Source: Anastrepha obliqua (taxonomy: Eukaryota; Arthropoda; Insecta; Diptera; Tephritidae). Taken from it: a stretch of 64,000 nt of DNA. Shown here in pieces: positions 53,872 through 62,981 of the stretch. Under the pieces are notes generated by a model, which saw only the letters and a list, made by a program, of their open reading frames with translations, did not search any database and was not told where the DNA came from. A program made the position numbers and the translations under genes. Each line of letters opens with the position of its first letter. Position 1 is the first letter of the stretch. The DNA is taken from assembly GCF_027943255.1 (NCBI RefSeq), contig NC_072893.1, forward strand, positions 100,509,784-100,573,783, read 5' to 3'.

Positions 53872-54753
53872 CAGGGTGGGCTATGTAAAATTTGCTTTTT
53901 GAATCGGCTATAAAACAAAACGAATCAATATTTTTTCAAACTTTTTTTTTATTTCTAAGATTGAACATTGCCATTTATGAATGAAAAATAATATCGTTCA
54001 AATGACTGCCACGACTAGCTGTACAGTAGGCCATTCGATCAACCCAATTTTTAAGCACTTTTTCGATTGTTTGGGCTCCAATTTCATGAATGGCAACTTC
54101 GATTTGGTGTTTTAAAGTATCAATCGTCGCTGGATGGTTCGCATAGCATTTGTCCTTAACGGCTCCCCACAAAAAATAGTCCAACGGGCTTAAATCACAG
54201 CTCCGAGGCGGCCAATTGATATCGGAATTCAAAAACGGTAGCCAAAAGTTCGAGTGTAACTTTGGCAGTGTGACAAGTTGCACCGTCCTGTTGAAACCAA
54301 ATGTCGTCCATGTCATCCTCTTCAATTTTTGGAAACAACTCGTTGAGCATGTCACGGTAACGCTCGCCATTTACTGTAAGCGTGGCTCCTCGCTCATTTT
54401 CGAAAAAAAAAAATGGCCCGATGATGCTGCCAGACCAAAAACCGCACCAAACAGTGACTCGTTGTGAATGCATTTGCTTCTCTACAGTATCGTGTGGGTT
54501 TTCTGAGCCCCATATCCGACAATTTTGCTTATTGACGTAGCCACCGATGTGAAAATCAGAAAAGAAGAAGAAGACTCACCACTTTGGAAATAGGTTTTCA
54601 ATATTTCCCAATTTTGTTCAAGCGTATAGCGTCCCATTTTGAAAATGTCAGTAAATTCTTGAGTAAATTATGAACACATTTGACATGTCATTTGTGTTAC
54701 CATTCTCAAAAAAATAGGTGGTTCAAAAAGCAAACGCTATATGGCCCACCCTG
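53872..54753 (-). mobile_element. DD41D element, family C copy 4 (C4), between two SINEs
   Basis: 882 bp between TA at 53870-53871 and 54754-54755. Left CAGGGTGGGCTATGTAAAAT, right (reversed) CAGGGTGGGCCATATAGCG. On the minus strand the N-terminus ends at the same TTC repeat as in C1 and C3, but here it joins DFHIGGYVNKQN next to the first Asp, so only the helix-turn-helix region is deleted. A separate 20-bp deletion near 54225 removes the NRIISR block and shifts the frame. Confidence 0.85.
53975..54560 (-). pseudogene. DD41D transposase core (C4)
   Basis: Reads SDFHIGGYVNKQNCRIWGS (first Asp kept), HSQRVTVWCGFWSGSIIGPF, LTVNGERYRDMLNELFPKIE, DDIWFQQDGATCHTAKVTLE (second Asp), then the frameshift, then NSDINWPPRSCDLSPLDYFL (third Asp) and the C-terminus SRGSHLNDIIFHS with its stop. 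Of the four family C copies, this one keeps most of the core. Confidence 0.85.
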
Positions 54754-54787
54754 TATATGTAATACATATTATGTATATATATGTATT

Positions 54788-55105
54788 CGGCCGCCGTAGC
54801 CGAATGGGTTCGTGCGTGACTACCATTCGGAATTCACAGAGAGAACGTCGGTTCGAATCTCGGTGAAAACACCAAAATTAAGAAAAACCTTTTTCTAATA
54901 GCGGTCGCCTCTTGGCAGGCAATGGCAAACCTTCGAGTGTATTTCTGCCATGAAAAAGCTCCTCATAAAAATATCTGCCGTTCGGAGTCGGCTTGAAACT
55001 GTAAGTCCCTCCATTTGTGGAACAACATCAAGACGCACACCACATATAGGAGGAGGAGCTCGGCAAAACACCCAAAAAGGGTGTACGCGCCCTGTACCTA
55101 TATGT
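54788..55105 (+). repeat. tRNA-derived SINE, full length
   Basis: Starts CGGCCGCCGTAGCCGAATGG (A box at 54797-54812) and has the B box GGTTCGAATCTC at 54850-54861. The body includes GGCAATGGCAAACC, TTTCTGCCATGAAAAAGCTC and CGTTCGGAGTCGGCTTGAAA, then GTGGAACAACATCAAGACGC and GGAGGAGGAGCTCGGCAAA, the hairpin ACACCCAAAAAGGGTGT (55069-55085) and GCGCCCTGTACCTATATG. The best reference copy in the window. Transcription by RNA polymerase III is inferred from the boxes. Confidence 0.85.
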
Positions 55106-55848
55106 AATTATATTCGTTTTGCATCCGACCTGTAAAAGAACTGTAGGAAATTGCGAATTACATGAAAATACAACAACACAAAATAACCTACTTGAGATGT
55201 TAGAACTGGTTTTAAGAAAGTCTTCGACAAAACAGATTAGCAAGTACTTGGGGAATTTCAGCTAAATGCCAGACAGTTGGATACATACACGAACACGAGG
55301 CGTATGAATACTATGTGACAGCATTGACGATATTCTGATTTTTTGATGCTAAGTTAACATCAAGCTAAGGGTTCCGTGCAGCTACTTCTGCGCAAGGCAC
55401 AAAACCGAAGGATCATCTGCTTTCCGAAGGCCGCACACTCTGAAGGAAAATATAAATATTGAATACTTTGGAAGAGTCTGAGTGATGCGTCTAAATTAAA
55501 GATACGACAATTGCGTGTCCACGCGATGGTTCGAATAAGACGGAGACTTGATCAGTTTATTTATGAAAAATTATAATAAATTAAAAGCATACATATTCAG
55601 GTACATAATTGCATATGCGCACTTAAAAGAATATGCGCGCACTGGAAAAAAATTAATAATAAAGCAAAACAAAAAACAGTTTTTTATTCAAATCGCAATA
55701 GAACAATCAAAGACAATTTAGTCGCATGAAAGTAAAAAAAAACTGTAATTTGATTTCGACTCGTCGCTTATTTTCAGCATAATTTTTTCAAAATTCTTTC
55801 CACAAGGATGTGCTGCCCCATTCAATTACTCTTGTGACGTCATACTTC
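55106..55848. other. No recognisable gene
   Basis: AT-rich spacer with no motif recognised. Confidence 0.4.
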
Positions 55849-55852
55849 TTAA

Positions 55853-56534
55853 GGGGGACCTCTTATCAGTCGGCTTCAAAAAATTGATTTTTTTTACTGC
55901 AATCGATAGATATATTATAGGAGAATATTCCCTCATAATTTTATAGCGCAATTCAAAGTGATTTCGGAGTTACAGGCCTGTGTAACGTCCCTCGTGTGAG
56001 TATACTGTCTACCTTCTGAAAACTTTGAAACACGTTTTCTCAAAACCATGTTTTTGAAAATGGCGTGTAAGATTTAAAAAAAACGACGAAAGTTATCGTT
56101 TCAAACCAATAATCTATATAAAGATAATTAAAATGCGTGACTAATTAACTAACAAAATACAAAAAAACAATTTTTTAATGTTATTTAACAACTTTTTTGA
56201 AAAAAATAGCGAAAAAAGCACTTTTTTCAATAATTAATTGTGTGTTAATTTTTTCACATTTTTATACAAGAGTAGTCTATTATATGCGGGAAAGCCTTCT
56301 GAATGAGACAATATTTTTCTTTTGTGTTTCAGGTGAAAACTACGACCACAATCTTGTACACCGTTTTACTAGCGCGTAACGAGAAGCTGTGCGAGATCCC
56401 TCATATGTCCGCCATTTTGTTTTTTTATTTATGTTAAAAAATTGTTTATTACTCTTCAATCATGCCTTCAAATAAGTGAAAACGATTATTCCTGTGAAAA
56501 CACCTTTTTTTGAAGCCACTGATAAGAGGCCCCC
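55853..56534. mobile_element. TTAA-type non-autonomous element, third family
   Basis: 682 bp between TTAA at 55849-55852 and 56535-56538. Ends GGGGGACCTCTTATCAGT and, reversed, GGGGGCCTCTTATCAGT, continuing GGCTTCAAAAAA. No transposase. The interior contains ACACGTTTTCTCAAAACC at 56030-56047, close to the motif of the other two TTAA families. AT-rich middle; the 60-codon frame at 56197-56379 is probably chance. Confidence 0.85.
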
Positions 56535-56538
56535 TTAA

Positions 56539-56830
56539 ATATATTTTGACTCGACGAAGATACAAAAACTATCTTTTATGCTCGCATGTTCTTAGAGGAA
56601 GAGTTGAGAGAATAGTTAATAAATTGCATATATAAATTTGACGGCGCATCTTTCAGCACAGTTCAGTACCTTTGAAAACTGTGTTTGGCCTTGCGTCGGA
56701 CTTCATATTGCTAATAATTTAATACCAAAGGTTTAAGCCCATCTGAACTTTCTCCAAACGTCTCAATAATCACTAAAAAAAGGTGGTTGCACGCATGGGC
56801 CTACATCATGGATATGGGTGTGTCTATCAG
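56539..56830. other. Short spacer
   Basis: Nothing recognised. Confidence 0.4.
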
Positions 56831-56860
56831 CCAACCCATTCGGCTACGGCGGCCGCCGTA
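56831..56860 (-). repeat. SINE head fragment
   Basis: The reverse strand reads TACGGCGGCCGCCGTAGCCG, AATGGGTTGG, the first 30 bp of the SINE including the A box, and then departs. The body is absent, which is unusual for a LINE-mobilised copy and suggests a later deletion. Confidence 0.6.
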
Positions 56861-56891
56861 TATTAGGATGTCTCCCCAAAAAAATTTACAT

Positions 56892-57323
56892 CCACCAAAA
56901 TATTTCGTAAAAACATAATATTATATTAGAATATACGTGAGCTGGACCGAATTGATAATACCTCTTAAAATCGAGTTTTTATTAATAAAATTACTTTTTA
57001 GAAATATTTATAATGATTAATAACTAGATTTTTTGTATTATTTTGTACGATTTTGGCTTCTGGCATCACCCTTCTTATCTCTCTTTTGATGAACCCATTC
57101 ATATTCCAGTTTTTTTCGTATATCGCAATTTTGTTTCTATTGATAAAATTATAAAAAAAAAAATTCTGCAGACCATTTAAACTTGAACTCTTCTATCAGC
57201 CGAGAGGTATGTTTAGGAAAAATATTTTCTAAAACTATTTTTATGTATAAAAACTCGATGTTTTTCAAATTGTTTCAGCCCACATAAATCCTAGTATTAT
57301 ATGTTTCCGAAATATTTTGGTGG
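56892..57323. repeat. Inverted repeat pair, possible decayed MITE
   Basis: CCACCAAAATATTTCGTAAA at 56892 and its inverse (ending CGAAATATTTTGGTGG at 57323) form 33-bp arms around 366 bp of AT-rich DNA. No target duplication identified. Confidence 0.5.
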
Positions 57324-59160
57324 AAATCTTAGAATATAATAAATTATATTATATAATTGCGAAAGACAGTATGGATAACAGTGCACGCTAATGTATATTA
57401 ATAAAAACCTACTCCCTCATATTTCAATGAACTTCGTAGCCGGTTTGCCTTCGGTAGCATCTTAACATCCCGTTTTATTAAAATGTAACGCATCTATAGT
57501 TACATATACTTACAAGTTTCTTCTCTATTTAAAACACTTCTGTACTCTTTTAACATTAACATTTACATTTAACAAATATTTTCTTATAGGGCATGTCCTG
57601 GACATGTCAAATACTAACACAGAAACAAAATTAAGTGGACTCATGCCACCGTTACATGTCCCTCTCGCTTTACTCGACCGCCTACAAAAGCACACAAATA
57701 CTTTTATCAACTTTTCAACACAAATACATGTGTGAATCGTTGGAGAACTTTTCCGTAGATTCATTCAAAGCACTCATGTGAGAATACATGGAATGTATGT
57801 GCATGCATATGTATGTATGCATGCATGTATGGATGGATGTATGAATTGTTAGAAAACAGAAACGTGGCTACTCATAGATGCACATACATATGTAATATAT
57901 ATGAACAGGTAGATGTGCTCGGATTGAACCGCACAGTTGGGTGGCAACATGCCATTGGATTGGTCAAATGTCGACGGACAATAGCCAAAGTGTGGCCATT
58001 GCTTGTTTTCACTGGTAGAGAAATGCTTACTCGTACTGCCCCGGAGAATGTTCGTGGAAACCAATGGACCCTTTTGTATTGTGTGTAGCTTTGTTGTGCT
58101 TGGCAAATTCTATGGATACTGAGAAGCTTTGCTCGAATATGAATCGTGTGTGCAATATGTGAGTGTGTGCAAATAAACTCTCATGTGTGTAATCTGTACA
58201 TCTACATATTTACATATACATAGGCAAAGGTATACAAGTATGTGTGTATATTTATCTGTACAAACTCAAATGTACAGAAGTTGCTTTTAGAAGATATGTC
58301 TCTCACATGATTTCAGGAAATGAGAATGTACAGGTTGGACTCAGGGCAGTTTGTGGCACAAAAAGAGAAAGTATTTGAATGGGTTTGTATGTGCACACAT
58401 ATATGTATGCGTATGTATGCTGTTGGGTGTATTCATACATATGCACGTATGATTGTAATTATTTAAACGGATGTATAGAAAGGTGGTGTCGCATGTTTGT
58501 ATGCTTTTGTAAGCAATACGTGTTTTAGACGTTTCTTGATGAAGATATGGATAAATAGGCAATAGAAACAAAGAAACAATGACAAACAAATAAAACTTGA
58601 ACAAAAATACGTATGCATCAGTGTTGGGAAAAAAGCAAAATAGTGGAAAATTTTATTTAGTTTTCAAGCTAAAATGAATAATATTATGTTTCTAACAGGT
58701 ATTCTTAACGGCTCTGGCCATGCACCTAATGTCTTTAATCTTTATTAATCGTATATATGTACATATATACATATGCATTTATGCATGTATGTAAATAAAA
58801 GTTGAAATCTTTTTGTTTGTCTTTATACAATTTGTAAACTGCAAAACTTTCACGTCGATGGATTGTAGGCAAAAAAGTAGCCGCTAAGTAGTGAAATATT
58901 CCCAGTGAACCCTGGACGACTTGCTTAATTTTTTCTTCCGTGGCATTGCGTTCAAATACAGTTTATTTGAAAAGGAATCAAAGGCACCATCAGCTGATTT
59001 ATCTTTTTCTTACGTTGTGTTGTTCGATTTCGTCAACGAACGGTATTTCCATCCACACTCTCACTTGATTCTTTCAAATATTCTTGAACTCAAAATGCTT
59101 CTGCCTGTCGTGCATCTAGCTTTTATAATAACGGTAAACGTTGCAGGAGTAATTTTAGAA
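57324..59160. other. Spacer with simple-sequence repeats
   Basis: No recognised gene. A GTATG/TGCA-type microsatellite covers 57795-57845, with more TATGTA-type runs at 58140-58260, 58385-58460 and 58755-58795. Frames at 57813-58106, 58341-58604 and 58921-59184 have no motif. Confidence 0.45.
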
Positions 59161-59162
59161 TA

Positions 59163-60746
59163 CAGCGCACGCTCGATAACGTGAACGCTCTAAAGCGTGA
59201 ACACCCCAAAACGTTAACATACATTTTTGTGCATTGACTACTCTAAAACGTGTACAAACCCAAAAAACTCTACAACATGAACAATAAACGTTACAATTGT
59301 TTGAATGTAGTTTACATTGATCTCAAGTAATTTGGAAATTTTGAACCATTTAAAGACTTCAAGTTAAAATGGACGAATTGGAGTTGTGCAACGATCAGTA
59401 ATATAATGCTGATGAGTCGGGGTTATTCTAGAGACTTTTGCCATAGAAAACGCAAGCGTCAAGTTTGGAGAAGAGAGCCCCAGGGTTAAAGTCGGAGAAG
59501 CAGCGAGTCACGTTTTTATGCTATTCAAACACCACTGGATCCCACAAGCGTAAGCTTTTGGTAATTGGAAAGGTGAAGAATCCCCGTTGATTTAAAAACT
59601 TTCAGTGTCCCATCGACTATAAGAGCTCGAAATCCGCCTGGACGATGTCGGCTATTTTCAAGCAATGGTTTCATGAGTCATTTGTTCAACAGATGAATAT
59701 TCCTTTTAAGTTTTGCCCGATTTTTAAGGTTAATTGGTTGTTTTTTAAGGTTACATCGTTTTTAAAGGAGAAAGCTTTACCAATTAAATCTCTCTTTCTA
59801 ATCGACAACGCTCCATCTCACCCAAATGAAGCTGAACTGACAACGGAAAATGGGCAAATTTCGGCAATGTTTATGCAACCAAACGTGGCTCATTCAACCG
59901 ATGGATCAGAATGCAATAAAAATCACTAAGTTGCATTATAGAAACAGCCTTCTAGCTTCAATAGCAGCGACAAAGTCTGATTTGCTTGAGTCGTTGAAAA
60001 AAGTTAACTTAAAAACAGCTATACATCTTTTGGATGCGGCTTGGTTTCGTGTTGGTGAAGCAACATTAGCTAAGTGCTGTAACAGTATTTTAAATTTTGA
60101 AGATAATGTTCCGTTGGCGGTTTTAAAAGAAAAATGGGAAGCTGAACTTCGCACCTTGATGAGCAACACCGTCGATCTCCTTAGTAGTTTAAATCCTGAG
60201 GTTCGTTCGTGTTCGCAGATATGCTCAAAGATATGTATGTGGGTTATTGAAAAAACTTTTTTTTATTGAAAAATTTCAGATTGAGTTCACGTTACCAGCC
60301 ATTCATGAATGGAACGAATATATCGAGGAGGGCAATGCAGATGACGATCATCAACAAGAGAACGAAGCCGATGATGACAGCGTATCAGATAACTGGAGAA
60401 AATTAAGCGGACTGAAGCAGTTGAAATTTTCAACAAGGCGTTAATATGGGCTGGTCATAAAGACGTCGATCAAAGTGATATGAGTGTGCTAAGACAGTTA
60501 AGGGAGAAAGCTGTGCTTCAAATTTTAGAAAAACAGTAGATACAATAGAAGATTACTGATTTTTTTAAATAAAACCATCGTGTGACTTAATTTTCAATTA
60601 ATGTGTAACGAAAACAAGAATACAAGGTGAATTTAAATGTGAAAAAATATATTTACTTAGTCTTTTTGGGCAATCCAAAACGTGAACACTTTTGTTAACG
60701 TGAACTGCCTTGGTTTGAATTAGTTCACGTTATCGAGCGTGCGCTG
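59163..60746 (+). mobile_element. Tigger/pogo-like element with perfect 24-bp TIRs
   Basis: 1584 bp. 59163-59186 (CAGCGCACGCTCGATAACGT...) and 60723-60746 are exact inverses, flanked by TA at 59161-59162 and 60747-60748. Subterminal GTGAAC-type words repeat near both ends (CGTGAAC, GCGTGAAC, AACGTGTAC, AACGTGAAC). It encodes a DDE_1-type transposase core but has no room for the CENP-B-like DNA-binding domain (coding homology starts only about 200 bp from the end). Confidence 0.9.
59368..60540 (+). pseudogene. DDE_1 (Tigger/jerky-like) transposase relic
   Basis: Frames in order: YNADESGLF (first Asp, about 59408) then stops; WTMSAIFKQWFHESFVQQ; LKEKALPIKSLFLIDNAPSH (second Asp) PNEAEL; after a +1 frame change, WLIQPMDQNAIKITKLHYRN (third acidic block, QPMD) and SLLASIAATKSDLLE. 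Then KTAIHLLDAAWFRVGEATLA, FEDNVPLAVLKEKWEAEL and an acidic C-terminus with NADDDHQQENEADDDSV. The product is broken by several frameshifts, while the flanking TIRs remain perfect. Confidence 0.85.
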
Positions 60747-60748
60747 TA

Positions 60749-61270
60749 TTAGTATCCACACTGTCTCTTATATATCGCTTGCTCAAGGGTCAGTAATTTC
60801 AAAAATCTTTTAATCTGCACTTAAATAAAATAAGAAAAAATGTTTTTCCTCAAATTTCATGAAATTTCACAACTATATATTTATATGTATGTAGCTACAC
60901 TAGGTGTCATACCATAATTTTGCGCTCCTCCTATATTTAAAAACTATTTGTTAATGAAATTCTACCGGTAAGCTCATTATAAATGCATCATCTACGTTTT
61001 TTACTATCGTAGTAGTCATGCTGTCGACAAAAAATTATCACCGAATGCATCGCCACTGATTCTAATGGTAAGACGACTGTCAAAACTGTACGCTTATGAT
61101 TTGCGGATTCGCTTTTTGTGTTGTTAGGACGATTTTTTGGTAAGGACAACTATTATTTTTATTAATTAAGCTATTAGTTTATAGATTTTCCATTGAATTT
61201 CGAGCGAAACCTTACAATAGAGGTAAAGAGAAAAGACATTGGCATTGGCCACAACTATGATAAATAGGGA
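60749..61270. other. No recognisable gene
   Basis: AT-rich spacer. Nothing supported. Confidence 0.4.
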
Positions 61271-61274
61271 GAAT

Positions 61275-62565
61275 AACAGACATGGCATGGACATCAGTGA
61301 GGACAGTAATTCAAAACTACGAAAATACTGAAATTATAACTTCAAAGCCGAGAGCATGGCGTGTTTGTAAATTAACAGAAAGGGAAAATCGCAGCATTAT
61401 TGGGATGGTGAAGAAAGACGTGAAGAAAACTGATTAAAAAGTGAAAAATGAAATAAGGAAAACAACCTTGATTAAACAGTTCCCAGCATATATTCAGAAA
61501 ATTCTAAATCCTCAAATGTGATATTATCGCCTTCAAAATACTCCGCATCAACTCCAAACTACTTATTTCAGCGTTGATCCAGTCTAATTTCACGGCGCAA
61601 TCGCAAATCATTAACTACAATGCTCTGAATGGAGCCATAGGCAAAAATCGAAAATACGTGAAGAGGTAGATTTACTCAAGATGGCGTAACTTTTGCACAA
61701 ATGTCAAGAAATGGCGATAGAAATTTGTTAAGAATGTTAATCACAGATATGGCAACTTAACAAAAAAACATACCTCAAATCAGTTGACTTTGAGCGACAC
61801 CTGGCGGTTGTTCGGAACTTTTCCTTGAAGCTGGTAAGTTTTTGAAAATATATTAGCACCTGAACTGCCAGAAGAGTTTTAAGAAACGCCGGTTGTTATG
61901 GACTGATTGTTGTCACGATTGAGTAGGAAGAAGCCATTTGTTTCCTTAATAAACAGGCAAAAACGCTTGGCTTCGGCAATGAGCATTTACACAACCTCCA
62001 GAATTTCTGAGAGATTATTTTTTCGGATAAAAGCAAGTTTTGTATTTTTGGTATCAAAGGGGAAAAAATTGTGCTGTGAAAAAAATTATTACCAAGAGTG
62101 AAACATGGTGGTGGTGGCGTGATGGTGTGGGGGTGTGTGCCAGTTAGTGGCGTGGAAAAATTGCAGTTTATTGCTTCAATCAGGGATAAGGTTGTTTAAT
62201 TGGATATTTTAAAACAAAACTAAAAGCAAGGCGCAGAGATACTGGGGTTATCATATTAATACTTCTTTCAACCAGACAAAAACCTCAAGTATACGGCGCA
62301 TATAGTAAAGTTTCTGCTTCTCTATAAAGGCCCCAACCTATTGCCAACAGCTCCACAATCACCATATTTAAACTCTATTGTACACTTATAGGCGCTTCTA
62401 GAAAGAAATAACAGGAAACGCCAAATTACAAGCAAAGAAGTTTTGAAATATGTTATGCGAGAGGAGTGGGAGATGATTATTGTCGAAGAGACTACCAAAT
62501 TGGTAAACTCTACACCCAATAGACTTAAGGAATTGTTGAAACATCAAGGGTCCTAAGAAAGTAAT
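61275..62565 (+). pseudogene. Tc1-like transposase relic
   Basis: An N-terminal piece near 61290-61430 (SVRTVIQNYENTEIITSKPR, LTERENRSIIGMVKKDVKKT) resembles the Tc1 helix-turn-helix region. The core follows at 61990-62560: EIIFSDKSKFCIFGIKGKK (first Asp), VKHGGGGVMVWGCVPVSGVE, FFQPDKNLKYTAHIVKFLLL (second Asp), PQSPYLNSIVHL (third position degraded), RQITSKEVLKYVMREEWEMI and TKLVNSTPNRLKELLK. Several stops. Terminal repeats not located. Confidence 0.8.
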
Positions 62566-62793
62566 TTAAGAAGTGTAAATTTTTTGAGAGTTCTTAAAAT
62601 ATTTTTTATCTTTTATAATCGTGCGTAGACATTTGAGGTTTATTATTTTTGCTTTCAAATAAAATCTATTATTTGTTTGTTAAATTGTGTGATCTAAAAT
62701 GAATTATGCATTTTATTTAATGAGTTTAAGTCGTTATATAGTTAAAAATACAAAAAAAATAATTTCTGAAATTTCAAATTTCTTCTACTATTT
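62566..62793. other. Short spacer
   Basis: AT-rich, no motif recognised. Confidence 0.4.
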
Positions 62794-62981
62794 ATAGTTA
62801 TGACAATAAGTCTATGTAGTATGTACGTATGTGCATAGATGTAAGTTAAAACATAATTATTGTTTAATGGTTTGGTTTGGTTAACCCATAGTTATGACAA
62901 TAAGTCTATGTAGTATGTACGTATGTGCATAGATGTAAGTTAAAACATAATTATTGTTTAATGGTTTGGTTTGGTTAACCC
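62794..62981. repeat. Perfect 94-bp tandem duplication
   Basis: 62794-62887 and 62888-62981 appear identical. The unit begins ATAGTTATGACAATAAGTCT and ends GGTTTGGTTTGGTTAACCC. No coding content. Either a very recent duplication or an assembly artefact. Confidence 0.9.

Noticed and set aside
54788..54861. Genuine tRNA gene
   Set aside because: A and B boxes are present but the sequence cannot be folded into a complete cloverleaf by eye and it continues into the repeated SINE body.
57813..58106. Opposed 91- and 85-codon frames as genes
   Set aside because: They overlap each other on opposite strands inside simple-repeat DNA without motifs.
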